Shown here: positions 50,431 to 59,403 of the stretch, piece after piece | How positions within the stretch are numbered: the stretch's first letter is position 1 | How the letters are laid out: every line of letters starts with the position of its first letter | Source: Anaerolineales bacterium | Lineage (GTDB): Bacteria; Chloroflexota; Anaerolineae; 4572-78; J111 | NCBI GenBank assembly: GCA_020634855.1 | Contig: JACKAU010000004.1 | Coordinates: 310,001 to 374,000 of the forward strand | Direction: 5' to 3' | Length of the DNA stretch: 64,000 bases | Program-made: the position numbers and the translations under genes | The notes under the pieces: model-generated | Told to the model about the DNA's origin: nothing | What the model saw: the letters and a program-made list of their open reading frames with translations, nothing else | Database searches by the model: none

Positions 50431-51336
50431 ATGTTCAAAAAAATCTTAGTTCCTCTTAACGGTTCAGCCGAGGCTGAACAAGCCCTTGAGCCGGCGGCGC
50501 GTCTGCTCCAGCCGATGACCGGCCAACTCATTCTGATGTGTTTGACCTCTCAAGGGCTACTGCAGATTCCAAATGAAAATCAGGCCGATGCCGACGGCGA
50601 ATTGTCACCAGACGAAGCTCAAGCGTATATGGCAGCGGTAGAGCAAAAAACCCAGGAGTTTAACTGTCTGATCCAAACCAAAATAGTGGATCGGGATGAT
50701 GCCAACGCCATCGTCGAGACAGCCGTCGCCGAGGCGGTCGATTTAGTGGTTATGGGGGCGTATGGTTCGACCGGTTTAGTCAGTTGGCTGCTAGGTAACG
50801 TGACCGAAATGGTCATCCATCAAGCGTCCTGCCCGGTGCTGGTTGTCCGATCCGTCGCGCCTTGGCTTAAAACAGTGGTGGCGCTCAACGGTGAAACCTG
50901 GGCTGAAACGGCTCTACCCTGGGCCACGCAAGTTGCCCAAAGCCAGTCGGCGCCGTTGGTTCTACTTCACGTTTTGGAAGATATCGTTGATTTAAACTCT
51001 ATGGAATTGGGACATCTGGAGGGGTTGAGCGATATTGCTCCTGATCCGGCCCGAACCGGCCGAAGGCAAGCCGAAGGTCTGGTGTATCTGGAAACCATCG
51101 CCGATCAACGTCTGTCCGAATTTCCCCACCCATTATTTTTGGAGGTACTAACCGGCCCGGCTGTTCCCAGTTTGCTCAAGTTTGTCGAAGCGGAGCAGAT
51201 CGATCTGGTGACCTTGACCATCCACAACCAAAGCAACTGGCGGCGCTGGTTTCGCCGCAGCACCGTCGATGAAATACTGCGGGGAACCGAAACCGCTATC
51301 CTTGTCGTTCCTGTTACGGATGATACCACCCCTTAA
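50431..51336 (+). CDS. Tandem universal stress protein (UspA)
   Basis: 301 residues, two Usp domains. Domain 1 (1-~142) opens with KKILVPLNGSAEAEQAL and has the nucleotide-binding pattern GAYGSTGLVSWLLGNVTE (GxxG then GNVTE). Domain 2 (~146-295) opens with LKTVVALNGETWAETALPWA, but its loop (IHNQSNWRRWFRRSTVDEIL) has lost the glycines, so it probably does not bind ATP. Usp proteins bind ATP or other adenine nucleotides. It follows the synthetase/DAC gene by 49 bp with ribosome site GCGAGGTAACC, so it is likely in the same operon and could sense the adenine nucleotide made there; that link is inferred. Confidence 0.9.
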   Translation: MFKKILVPLNGSAEAEQALEPAARLLQPMTGQLILMCLTSQGLLQIPNENQADADGELSPDEAQAYMAAVEQKTQEFNCLIQTKIVDRDDANAIVETAVAEAVDLVVMGAYGSTGLVSWLLGNVTEMVIHQASCPVLVVRSVAPWLKTVVALNGETWAETALPWATQVAQSQSAPLVLLHVLEDIVDLNSMELGHLEGLSDIAPDPARTGRRQAEGLVYLETIADQRLSEFPHPLFLEVLTGPAVPSLLKFVEAEQIDLVTLTIHNQSNWRRWFRRSTVDEILRGTETAILVVPVTDDTTP

Positions 51337-51485
51337 AAGAAGCATTTTCAGACAATGCCAAAACGACAATATTCTCGTTACGTACCATGTCCTACGTTCT
51401 ATTGGCGTAGGTCGTGGCACGTGGCGCCCAATCCTACGATAATTGATGCTTCTATAATATCGAATGACAGTTATGTAAAATCAAG

Positions 51486-51515
51486 TTGTCATAATGTTAT
51501 TTTATGTGGTATAAT
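51486..51515 (+). promoter_or_regulatory. Promoter of the SH3b protein gene
   Basis: TTGTCA at 51486-51491, an 18-bp spacer, and a perfect TATAAT at 51510-51515. Transcription would start near 51522, 40 nt before the start codon. Confidence 0.8.
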
Positions 51516-51561
51516 ACTACCAGGTACAAACAGGTCCGTAGCATTAACTTAGGAAAAGTCG

Positions 51562-52107
51562 ATGAAACCCCGATATTGGAGCCTGGCAATTGTTCTCATC
51601 CTCATCAACTATCTTATCTTTGCCACCCTGTATACATTTCTAATGGAAACGAATTTCGGTGGCAGGCAGGCCACGCGCACCCCGGTGCCCACATTTACAC
51701 CGGCGCTGGCCGAACCGATCATCATCGTGCCCACACCCGAACCCATAACGCCCGAACCATCGCCCACCGCCACTCGCGTGGTCGCTCCGGCCGAATCGAA
51801 TGCCGGTGAAGACGCTCCTGTCGGCGACAGCATTATTCCAGCCGGCCTCGTTCAATCCGATGGCGAAAGCGCTGAGCCGTATTTGACTTCCCCTGGCTCC
51901 GTCAATATCCGCTCCGGCCCTGGCCCCGATTATCCGATCATCGGCACCCTCAACCCTGACACCGAGCTGCCGATTGTGGGCCGCAACGCAAACGGCACCT
52001 GGTGGCAGATCGACATTACCGGCGCTACCGGCTGGGTCGCCAATGAAGTCGTTCAGGCTAGTGATACTAAAACTGTGCCGGTCGTCTCCGCTCCACCGAC
52101 GCCTTAA
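51562..52107 (+). CDS. Membrane-anchored SH3b-domain protein
   Basis: 181 residues. One hydrophobic anchor (WSLAIVLILINYLIFATLYT) near the N-terminus, a Thr/Pro linker at ~36-75 (TPVPTFTPALAEP), and one SH3b domain at ~108-165 (SVNIRSGPGPDYPIIGTLNP, WWQIDITGATGWVANEVVQ). The same VNIRSGPG motif is found in the kinase-like protein at 44139-46286. Such domains bind cell-wall or other surface ligands. It has its own promoter and ends 12 bp before the convergent glycosyltransferase gene. Confidence 0.85.
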   Translation: MKPRYWSLAIVLILINYLIFATLYTFLMETNFGGRQATRTPVPTFTPALAEPIIIVPTPEPITPEPSPTATRVVAPAESNAGEDAPVGDSIIPAGLVQSDGESAEPYLTSPGSVNIRSGPGPDYPIIGTLNPDTELPIVGRNANGTWWQIDITGATGWVANEVVQASDTKTVPVVSAPPTP

Positions 52108-52119
52108 CGCTGCTTCTCC

Positions 52120-54546
52120 TTATCCAATTTGAAATACTTTCGTATTAATCTCAAACGGTTCGGCATCGTCCGGGCCGCGAACCGTTAACCGTAGCCGGTA
52201 AACCCCTGGCTCAACATTCAACAATAAATCATACTGCGCTCGTATAACTTCTCCCGGCTGCCACTGCGCCAGGGGGAGATCGACGCCGGCTAATGGCTTT
52301 GTTACTGATACACCAGTAGCCTGACCTTGGCTGTCGATTAGTTCGATTTCTACTTCGTTCTCTAAACGAGTTTTCGCCCCGTCCAACGTCCAATAAGCGA
52401 CCAACTGGATCGGATCGCCGGGGTGAAGCGGACTCGCCGGATTTGATCGCTGACCGAGTTTGTAGAAATCATACCCTAACAATCGTAATCCCTGCTGTGC
52501 GACGTCTATCGGCTGCTGGATATGAAACGCCCCTGCCGGCAGCGGTACCGCCGGGCGAGTCACCTCTACCTCGTCAAGCACGATAAAATCTTGCGTTTCA
52601 TCCTGACCAACCACCGGCAGCCGCTGCCCGGTCTCGCTGTGGTATAACCCGATAATTAGCCGGTGCGCACCCGGCGGCGTGCCCGGTTCGATAAAAATAC
52701 CGTGGCTGTCAGAGACTGACTCGTTGACCGGCCACTGTGTTGTGGGGACGAGTGGCGGCGCGTCTCGCTGGCCGACCAGGTGGTTATTGGCGTCGAGTAC
52801 CTGCAAGAATACGGTGTAATTCTCGGTCAGGGGAGCCTCGGTCTCCCATTGCAGACTCACCTGCAAAATATCGCCCGGCGTAATTTTTGTCGTCGATAAA
52901 GCGACACCTACCAATTGAATACCGTTATTCCAATGATAATTAACTACTTGATAAAGCGGATTTATTTGCGGAGCCGCGTAACTCACCAGGCGAACATTTC
53001 CATACCATTGATCGGTGGCCTTAAAAAGGTGCGTGTCCAGCCAATTTTCAATGAGGCCGTCCGGATCGGCTTGTTGGGTTGCCCAGTAAACAGCGAAGAT
53101 CTTCTCAGAATCGGCCGCGATGGTTTCGAGTTCGGCTAGCGTGGCGGCCTTGTCCAACGGACGGCCCTGTGGCAGCGGGTAGACCGGGGCTTCGAGAGTG
53201 GGTTGTTGCTCATAATAGTAACCGAACACATCCTGTTGCCCCTCAGCATTCAAAATAATCGCATCCCCGGCCTCGCCAACCGATTTGATGAACTGCACAA
53301 TTCCCCGGTAATTATCGCGAGCTGCATCATCTGAGGTGTAATAGTAGTAAAGCGACAGCAGCGAGGTCGTCACCAGCCCGGCTAAACAAGCGCCGCTCAA
53401 ACCCAATCCTACCCACCGAGGTCTGGCCAGCCGAGCCAGGTGAATCAACCCGATAGCCAGCAAAATCGCCAGCGCCGGGGCAGCCACCAGCAAAAATTTG
53501 AGGAAAGCCGGGTTGAAGATAAAGCCGGTTAAGATAACCGGGCCAGAAAACCAGAGCAGCAGCAGCAGCGAGACAAACGTGGGACGTAGAACGTGGGATG
53601 GTTTAGGTTGCGATTTAGACAGTGAGGTGATTGTAGTTACCCCCGGAGTCTTATACCACAAACCGGCTACAGCCAGTCCCAACAGGAAAGCCAACCCGAT
53701 AACCGACAGCCAGCCCGTATCATACGGCCACGACAGACCGAATAGGAGGGTGTCGCCGATGGTTTGCAGAATGTCGGTCAGGGTAGCCGGCTGTGGCTCC
53801 GATGGCCAGGTCGTCACCTGTCGCCAGGCGGTGGGTAGCCAAGGCAGGTAGAGTAGGAGGGGGATGAGCTGGAGGAAAAGCCAGGAGGGGAGTGATGAGT
53901 GATGAATGATGAATGATGAATGATGAGTACTGACGGCTGATGGCTGACGGCTGACCGCTAATAGCTGATAGCTGACCGCTATAACGGCGGCGACCCAGAC
54001 AATGGGGTAGGCGTAGTGGGTGTAGAGGCCGGCGGTGACAGTGGCGATGTAACCGACTTTGAGCCACAGACTGTCGAACTGATCGACCAATAACACGGCC
54101 AGGAGAATAGTCAGCGTGCCGAGCAGAGCCAGCAGCATGTACATCCGAGCTTCTTGGGCGTAGTAAATTTGGAAAGGAGATAACGCGGCAATCAGTGTTG
54201 CGATCAATGCAACTCGTCGTCCTAAGAGACGAACTGCTATATGCCAGGTCAAATAGACGCAGGCCACTCCCAACACCGCCGCCAGAGATCGCAGCCCGGC
54301 CTCGCTGTCGCCGAAGAGGCCGGTCCAAATTTTGAGCAGCCAGTAGTAAAAGGGCGGGTGAATATCGAAAGCGGTGCGCCGGGCGATCTCAGCCAAACTG
54401 CGTCGGGCCAAGGCGACGCTATTGCCTTCATCTGACCAGAGAGATTGGCCGGCCAGGTGGTAAAATCGAAAAAAAGTGGCCAGTAACAGGATCAGCCATA
54501 GAGCCAAGCTGGTCAGGCGCTGCGTTTTTGTCGCCAAAACAGCCAT
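52120..54546 (-). CDS. GT39-like membrane glycosyltransferase
   Basis: 808 residues. The N-terminal ~430 residues hold about 10-12 membrane spans. SLWSDEGNSVALARRSL contains the acidic pair after span 1 typical of GT-C enzymes (PMT/ArnT type), and DIHPPFYYWLLKIW follows in the same outer loop. Sugar is taken from a polyprenyl-phosphate donor and transferred outside the membrane. The C-terminal ~370 residues are soluble, with two beta-sandwich-like modules (QVSLQWETEAPLTENYTVFL, LVAYWTLDGAKTRLENEVEI). Residues ~190-220 (YQLLAVSRQPSAVSTHHSSF) derive from simple repeats. It starts inside the last codons of the glycosidase gene (34-bp overlap). Confidence 0.85.
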   Translation of the reverse strand: MAVLATKTQRLTSLALWLILLLATFFRFYHLAGQSLWSDEGNSVALARRSLAEIARRTAFDIHPPFYYWLLKIWTGLFGDSEAGLRSLAAVLGVACVYLTWHIAVRLLGRRVALIATLIAALSPFQIYYAQEARMYMLLALLGTLTILLAVLLVDQFDSLWLKVGYIATVTAGLYTHYAYPIVWVAAVIAVSYQLLAVSRQPSAVSTHHSSFIIHHSSLPSWLFLQLIPLLLYLPWLPTAWRQVTTWPSEPQPATLTDILQTIGDTLLFGLSWPYDTGWLSVIGLAFLLGLAVAGLWYKTPGVTTITSLSKSQPKPSHVLRPTFVSLLLLLWFSGPVILTGFIFNPAFLKFLLVAAPALAILLAIGLIHLARLARPRWVGLGLSGACLAGLVTTSLLSLYYYYTSDDAARDNYRGIVQFIKSVGEAGDAIILNAEGQQDVFGYYYEQQPTLEAPVYPLPQGRPLDKAATLAELETIAADSEKIFAVYWATQQADPDGLIENWLDTHLFKATDQWYGNVRLVSYAAPQINPLYQVVNYHWNNGIQLVGVALSTTKITPGDILQVSLQWETEAPLTENYTVFLQVLDANNHLVGQRDAPPLVPTTQWPVNESVSDSHGIFIEPGTPPGAHRLIIGLYHSETGQRLPVVGQDETQDFIVLDEVEVTRPAVPLPAGAFHIQQPIDVAQQGLRLLGYDFYKLGQRSNPASPLHPGDPIQLVAYWTLDGAKTRLENEVEIELIDSQGQATGVSVTKPLAGVDLPLAQWQPGEVIRAQYDLLLNVEPGVYRLRLTVRGPDDAEPFEINTKVFQIG
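53891..53982 (-). repeat. Intergenic-type simple repeat embedded in a coding region
   Basis: GATGAATGATGAATGATGAA-type units (53891-53926) adjoin CTGACGGCTGATGGCTGACG-type units (53930-53982). Both are common intergenic repeat styles, and CTGACCGC also occurs at 18500-18560. Here they lie in frame inside the glycosyltransferase gene and encode YQLLAVSRQPSAVSTHHSSF. Confidence 0.8.
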
Positions 54547-56231
54547 ACGCCCCCTAGAATTACTAGCCCTAGCCCAACTCCCCCGGCCCGATTAAAACGA
54601 AAGCCGGCCCCTTCAACCACGATGCTGTCGAGGATTACCGGTGGTTCAACTACCTCGATTGTTACTACATGCGGCTCCGGCCCCAGATTTTGGGCGACCG
54701 AATTAACCCCGGTCCGCGCTTTAATTTCAACCGGTTCAGTTTGGTCCACCTGCACCCGTACGCGCCCGGTATCGCCGGCCAGACCAAGCGACAGCGCCTG
54801 CCCTTGAAAAGTAAACGTGGCCGAGTCGCCAGATTGGTCGGCTTTCAGGGCGGTCTCAAAGAGCGCGTCCGCCGTAGTGATCGGCTGCCAACTGCCCTGG
54901 TAGGTTACGGCCCAATGGTCGGCTTGGTGCCAGCCGGGGTACATCACCGGCGGCTGGTTGGTCTGGGTTTTGATGGCGTCATAGACGGGCAGCGGCGTAA
55001 AATCCGGCTCGACCATGCGGAAGTAATACTGCGGATTGGTCTCCCGCTCCCGATCATCGGCCTGCTTGAAAAACCAGTAGAATCCGACGCCCAACCAAGG
55101 CCACTCTTGCTGGATGCGTTGGTAGGCTAACGCGGCATAGCGCCCCTGCTGCTCCGGGGTGACCCGGCCGTATACCGGCGGCAGCTCGCTGTCCGGCGGC
55201 AGCGCGTTCCAACTCAGTTCGCTCAGCCAGATGGCTTTATGAGCATCGCCGTTGCGGACCATCACGTCCCGGATATAAAGGGGCCGCGAGAAATTGAGTA
55301 CCCGGGGCTGCATACGCCGGTCGGTCGGCCCGCTCCACAGGCCGTAGCCCTGCATCGCCAGCACATCAAAATAGGGGGCCGCGCCGGCATCGTACATCTG
55401 TTGTAAGAAAAGAACATCGCTCAATCCGCCGGGGCTAACCGGCCAGCCTTTCGCGTCATAACGACGCTCGCGATCCAGTTCGATGGTGGCCGCCAGCGCC
55501 CCCATCACCACGATGGCATTCGGATCGACGGCCTTGATGCGCGTATAGCCTTCTTTGAGCAGCGCGGTGTACTCCTCAGCGCTGATTGGTTTGTAGCCCC
55601 ATTCCGGGAAAATATTGGGTTCGTTCCAGATTTGGTAAGCGGCAATACGGCCTTTATAGCGCGTCGCCACAGCCTCGACAAAATCGCCGTAGTCGGTCAG
55701 ATCATCGGGCGGGGCAAAGGTGCCGATGGTGTCGGTCAGGGCGCGGGTCCAGGTGGGTGGGTTGCTGAGGCGAGCCATGACGTTGACGTCGTACTGATCG
55801 GCCAGATCGACAATGTGATCGTACTTTTCCCAGGCCGATTTATACGGCTCGTGGCGGCGATCCTCAAAATCGCCTTTGCCGTGGATCTCGATGTCCTCCC
55901 ACGGAAACTCCTGCCGAATCCATTTAATTCCCGCCTCAGAGATGAGACGCATAGCCTCCTCACGTTTGGCCGGTTCGACTTCATTTTGTAGGAACGTATT
56001 GATCCCGTAGGGGTTAACCCCGGCATACCGTACCGGCACATCGGCCGCAACGTCCAGCGGCGGCTGCAAGCGTGTCAGGCCGTACTGGATCGCCCCGGAA
56101 ATTTGCGGTAAAGTCGCCTCCTCTCCGGTAATGTTGAAGAGATACTGTTGGATCGGCTGCCGCGCCGCCACCGCTATCGCTGCAAGGACAAGCAGCCCCA
56201 CCAAACTTATGATGATCAGTTTTAGCTTCAT
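54513..56231 (-). CDS. Membrane-anchored clan-A glycoside hydrolase (GH39/GH5-like)
   Basis: 572 residues. An N-terminal hydrophobic segment (IIISLVGLLVLAAIAVAA) and a C-terminal one (GVGLGLVILGGVWLFW, then basic) place the middle outside the cell. The catalytic (beta/alpha)8 barrel spans ~68-430. The acid/base is Glu204 in YQIWNEPNIFPEWG and the nucleophile is probably the Glu of AIWLSELSWNA. A beta-sandwich module follows at ~455-540. The GH39/GH5/GH10-like clan is clear but the substrate is not. The gene overlaps the glycosyltransferase by 34 bp, so an enzyme that makes and one that trims a surface glycan are co-expressed. Confidence 0.82.
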   Translation of the reverse strand: MKLKLIIISLVGLLVLAAIAVAARQPIQQYLFNITGEEATLPQISGAIQYGLTRLQPPLDVAADVPVRYAGVNPYGINTFLQNEVEPAKREEAMRLISEAGIKWIRQEFPWEDIEIHGKGDFEDRRHEPYKSAWEKYDHIVDLADQYDVNVMARLSNPPTWTRALTDTIGTFAPPDDLTDYGDFVEAVATRYKGRIAAYQIWNEPNIFPEWGYKPISAEEYTALLKEGYTRIKAVDPNAIVVMGALAATIELDRERRYDAKGWPVSPGGLSDVLFLQQMYDAGAAPYFDVLAMQGYGLWSGPTDRRMQPRVLNFSRPLYIRDVMVRNGDAHKAIWLSELSWNALPPDSELPPVYGRVTPEQQGRYAALAYQRIQQEWPWLGVGFYWFFKQADDRERETNPQYYFRMVEPDFTPLPVYDAIKTQTNQPPVMYPGWHQADHWAVTYQGSWQPITTADALFETALKADQSGDSATFTFQGQALSLGLAGDTGRVRVQVDQTEPVEIKARTGVNSVAQNLGPEPHVVTIEVVEPPVILDSIVVEGAGFRFNRAGGVGLGLVILGGVWLFWRQKRSA

Positions 56232-56369
56232 AACCCCTAATTTTAGCCACAGCCTCGCCCACGGGCAAACTAACTCCCAACTCCATAAACTCCCCGCTCC
56301 CCTAACACCTCGTCTCTATAAACTTACCCAACTCTCTAACCGCATTACTCCACAAACTCAATAAACTCC

Positions 56370-56398
56370 TTGCGATTTTACCGGCTTTAAGATATAAT
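56370..56398 (+). promoter_or_regulatory. Promoter of tRNA-Val
   Basis: TTGCGA at 56370-56375, a 17-bp spacer, and TATAAT at 56393-56398, ending 13 bp before the tRNA. Confidence 0.8.
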
Positions 56399-56411
56399 TT
56401 CCCTATATTAT

Positions 56412-56485
56412 GGGTGGTTAGCTCAGTTGGCTAGAGCACCTCGCTTACACCGAGGGGGTCACTGGTTCGAGTCCAGTACCGCCCA
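56412..56485 (+). tRNA. tRNA-Val (anticodon UAC)
   Basis: Cloverleaf: acceptor GGGTGGT/ACCGCCC with one T-G pair and discriminator A, D arm GCTCAGTTGGCTAGAGC, anticodon stem CCTCG/CGAGG with loop CTTACAC (anticodon TAC), T arm CTGGTTCGAGTCCAG. CCA is not encoded. No duplicated 3' end was seen at the nearby IS element. Confidence 0.95.
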
Positions 56486-56572
56486 CTTGCTTTAATAAAT
56501 GGATGATTGACTGCTAAGAGAGGAGAGGCCGACGGTCTTCTATTAACCTGTAACTAGAACCGGAGGTCTCTG

Positions 56573-56893
56573 ATGTCAACAACACCCAAATGTCCTCATT
56601 GTAATGCCCGTGGTATCGACTCGCTCGCGGTCGAAGACATGCGGATGTTTCTGCTTGTCTACTGCCACAAGTGTGGCGCTATTCACGGTGTCGTACCCAA
56701 CCCGGCGCACCAATCCCAAGTTACCGTCAAACCGGCTGTCGAAGAAAAACGCCCGGCCCCCAAGATCATCAATATCGATCCGCAGCCGGTCGGTCATGAC
56801 CACAAACGGGTAACCTCATTTCCCAAACGGCCCCCCGAAGCTGATATGCCGATCACCAAACCCAACCCGGTGTTTGTCGATAACGGCTCATAG
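56573..56893 (+). CDS. Small zinc-ribbon protein
   Basis: 106 residues. Two CxxC pairs, KCPHCNARG at 6-14 and YCHKCGAIH at 30-38, form a zinc ribbon. The rest is a Pro/Lys-rich, probably disordered tail (VEEKRPAPKIINIDPQPVGH, FPKRPPEADMPITKPNP). The ribosome site CCGGAGG is strong. It lies 87 bp after the tRNA gene. No function can be given; a small nucleic-acid or protein adaptor is possible. Confidence 0.75.
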   Translation: MSTTPKCPHCNARGIDSLAVEDMRMFLLVYCHKCGAIHGVVPNPAHQSQVTVKPAVEEKRPAPKIINIDPQPVGHDHKRVTSFPKRPPEADMPITKPNPVFVDNGS

Positions 56894-56917
56894 ATCTGCC
56901 ATTTTTATTTTTACAAT

Positions 56918-57015
56918 AGATGGGTTCAGTTTTCGCTATCTAGTCGAGCAAGCGGCTCAAATGGGCGAACTACTTTGGTGGTAACACGCCCTCAATAAGA
57001 AAACTGAACCCATCT
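56918..57015 (+). repeat. 98-bp inverted-repeat element with AGATGGGTTCAGTTTTC arms
   Basis: The 17-bp arm at 56918-56934 is exactly mirrored at 56999-57015. The 64 bp between have no coding sense. One arm portion, ACTGAACCCATCT, recurs alone at 26375-26387. It is MITE-like; the IS5-family element starts 41 bp downstream but has different ends. Confidence 0.75.
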
Positions 57016-57056
57016 TAGATCAAACTGAGCATAGTTGCTCGTAGATTAATCTATTA

Positions 57057-58089
57057 GACGTGTTGCGAAATAAGGTAAACCTGAGTATTGTAACGATAAA
57101 ATAGGATAAAGAAGGTGAAGCAGGTGATAAATATAAACCGAGCCTTAAAGTCAGAGCGTTTGCTGAAAGCATTAACCGGGGTGAGTGTCGCTGAATTCAA
57201 CACCCTACTCCCGAGCTTTGATGCTGCTGTAACCAAGAGCAAGCGAGAGCAGAAAACTAACCGCAAACGAGCCGAGGGAGGTGGCCGAAAACACACCTTG
57301 CTGACCAGTCAGCACCAACTCTTCTTCATCCTGTTTTACCTGAAATGTTATCCGACCTTTGATCTGGCCGGCTTCTTTTTTGATGTCGACCGCTCCCGAA
57401 GCTGGCATTGGGTCCAGGAGTTGTTACCTATTCTGGAAAAAACATTGGCTTGGCAGGTGGTCCTGCCGAAACGCAAGATCCGCACCGTAGAAGAATTCAT
57501 GCACCACTTTCCCGAGATCAAGGATATTTTCATTGATGGTACAGAACGCCCCGTGCAACGACCCCAAAAGGGCAAAGCCCAACGCAAGCACTATTCCGGC
57601 AAGCAAAAAGAGCATACGGTGCGCAACTTGGTTGTAACCGATGAACAAACCGCCATCTTGTGCTTAACCCCAACCAAACCAGGATCTCGACAGGATTATC
57701 ATCGCTTCAAACAGTCTCAGCTTGGCGAGCACATTCCGACTGATGTCGGGGTCTGGGTTGATCTCGGTTTTATGGGCATCAAGAAAGATTATCCCCAACT
57801 CGATGTCGTGATGCCCCATAAAAGTAGTAAACACCATCCCTTGACCCCAGACCAAAAGGCTGACAACCAGACCATTAGCGCGGGCCGCATTGTGGTTGAG
57901 CATGCCTTGGCTGGCATCAAACGGTTCCGCTGTTTAACCGATACCTATCGCAATAAAAGCCAATCTCTCGCTGATTTGTTCATGCTGGTCGCTTGGGGCT
58001 TGTGGAATTACCACCTTCGCCACGCTTAATCCTTTGACTTCTTACCTTATGCTGTCTCTTTTTTTCGGCTCCTTATTTCACAACATGTC
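57057..58089 (+). mobile_element. IS5-family insertion sequence (1033 bp)
   Basis: Inverted ends GACGTGTTGCGAAATAAGG (left) and GACATGTTGTGAAATAAGG (right, read inward), 17 of 19 identical, with TA on both sides (57055-57056 and 58090-58091). It holds one intact transposase. It lies between the zinc-ribbon gene and the biotin cluster and appears not to break a gene. Confidence 0.88.
57115..58029 (+). CDS. IS5-family DDE transposase
   Basis: 304 residues from GTG 57115 with GAAG upstream. The N-terminal part has a helix-turn-helix-like stretch and the IS5 block LTSQHQLFFILFYLKCYPTF. The DDE core is intact: Asp in IFIDGTERPVQRPQ, Asp in VWVDLGFMGI and Glu in VVEHALAGIKRFR. KHYSGKQKEHTVRNLVVTD is typical of the IS5/IS427 branch. 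Full length with no stop, so the element could be active. Confidence 0.9.
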   Translation: MKQVININRALKSERLLKALTGVSVAEFNTLLPSFDAAVTKSKREQKTNRKRAEGGGRKHTLLTSQHQLFFILFYLKCYPTFDLAGFFFDVDRSRSWHWVQELLPILEKTLAWQVVLPKRKIRTVEEFMHHFPEIKDIFIDGTERPVQRPQKGKAQRKHYSGKQKEHTVRNLVVTDEQTAILCLTPTKPGSRQDYHRFKQSQLGEHIPTDVGVWVDLGFMGIKKDYPQLDVVMPHKSSKHHPLTPDQKADNQTISAGRIVVEHALAGIKRFRCLTDTYRNKSQSLADLFMLVAWGLWNYHLRHA

Positions 58090-58209
58090 TATTTGCCTTT
58101 TGTAATAACTTATGGTGTAATATCGACCATTTCATACACTGTGTCATTGAGGCCACATTCGGTTTAAACGCCGAATGCGTAACGAACACTGAAGGTTACT
58201 ACGATCGGT

Positions 58210-59403
58210 ATGAGCAGCCCACCCCCATCTTTGCAATTTATGCAGCGGCGTCTGGCGGTCTTGGAGAAACGACATCTCTATCGCCGGCTTAAGACGATCT
58301 CTGACGGAACCAAGCCCTGGCTGGATCTGTCCGGGCGGCGACTGCTGAACTTAAGCTCCAACAACTACTTGGGGCTTGCTACTCACCCCGTTGTTGCCTC
58401 TGCGGCGGCGACTCCGTCTGAGTCGGGTGGCGGCGCTGGCGCGTCCCGTCTTATCACCGGTACATTCGACCTTCACCAGCAACTCGAAACACGGCTGGCC
58501 CGTTTTAAACAAGCCGAAGCGGCGCTGTTATTCACCAGCGGCTATACGGCCAACATAGGCGTCATTCCGGCGTTAGTTGGCCCCGGCGATGTGGTGCTAG
58601 GCGATGAGTTGAACCACGCCAGCCTGATCGATGGCTGCCGCCTAAGTCGCGCCGAATTTCTAACCTATCCCCATTGTAATATGGCTGTACTTGAAGAACA
58701 GCTAGCTCAGGCTCAGCAATCTGGCCGGCGCAGGCGATTGGCGGTCACCGACACCGTCTTCAGCATGGATGGCGACATCGCGCCGCTGGCCGAAATGGCC
58801 GCCCTATGCCGCCGGTACGACGCCATGCTTTTTATCGATGAAGCCCACGCCACCGGCTGTCTGGGGCCTGGTGGGCGCGGGTTGGCGGCCCAACTGGGTC
58901 TCGAAGAGGACGTCACCGTCTCGATGAGTACCTTCAGCAAAGCCTTGGGCGGATTTGGGGCCTTTATCGTCGGCGACAATCTGGTCATCGAATATTTGAT
59001 TAATACCGCCCGCAGTTTTATCTTTACTACAGCCCTCCCGCCGGCAGTAATTGCGACCGCCCTGGCGGCCCTGGATGTACTGGAACAGGAGCCGGATCGG
59101 GTAGAACAGTTACAAAGCCTGGGGACTTTTTTCCGGAGTGGGCTGCAAGATCTGGGATTCGACACGTTGACCTCGGCCACTCACATCGTGCCGGTGCTAG
59201 TCGGCGAGTCTGAAATCGCTTTAGCGATGGCGGCCGCGCTGCAAGAAGAAGGCGTTTATGCTGTCGCCATCCGCCCGCCAACGGTGCCGCTAGGTACGGC
59301 CCGCCTTCGAGCCAGCGTGATGGCCTCCCATACGCGAGATGACCTGGCCTTTGCCCTGGATGCCTTTGCCAAAGTCGGCCGCCGGTTGGGGTTACTGACA
59401 TAG
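58210..59403 (+). CDS. bioF: 8-amino-7-oxononanoate synthase
   Basis: 397 residues, normal for BioF. It is a PLP enzyme joining pimeloyl-CoA (or -ACP) and alanine to 8-amino-7-oxononanoate. The N-terminal block is LLNLSSNNYLGLATHP, then GAGASRLITGTFDLHQQLE, the PLP-stacking DELNHASLIDG and FIDEAHATGCLGPGGRGL. The PLP lysine is in STFSKALGGFGAF. AON synthase and the related KBL/SPT enzymes share this fold; the biotin context decides. It is the first gene of the cluster. A 252-bp gap follows, so bioA may have its own promoter. Confidence 0.93.
   Translation: MSSPPPSLQFMQRRLAVLEKRHLYRRLKTISDGTKPWLDLSGRRLLNLSSNNYLGLATHPVVASAAATPSESGGGAGASRLITGTFDLHQQLETRLARFKQAEAALLFTSGYTANIGVIPALVGPGDVVLGDELNHASLIDGCRLSRAEFLTYPHCNMAVLEEQLAQAQQSGRRRRLAVTDTVFSMDGDIAPLAEMAALCRRYDAMLFIDEAHATGCLGPGGRGLAAQLGLEEDVTVSMSTFSKALGGFGAFIVGDNLVIEYLINTARSFIFTTALPPAVIATALAALDVLEQEPDRVEQLQSLGTFFRSGLQDLGFDTLTSATHIVPVLVGESEIALAMAAALQEEGVYAVAIRPPTVPLGTARLRASVMASHTRDDLAFALDAFAKVGRRLGLLT

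Noticed and set aside
56412..58091. tRNA-associated genomic island
   Set aside because: No integrase and no repeat of the tRNA 3' end; only an IS5-family element lies nearby.
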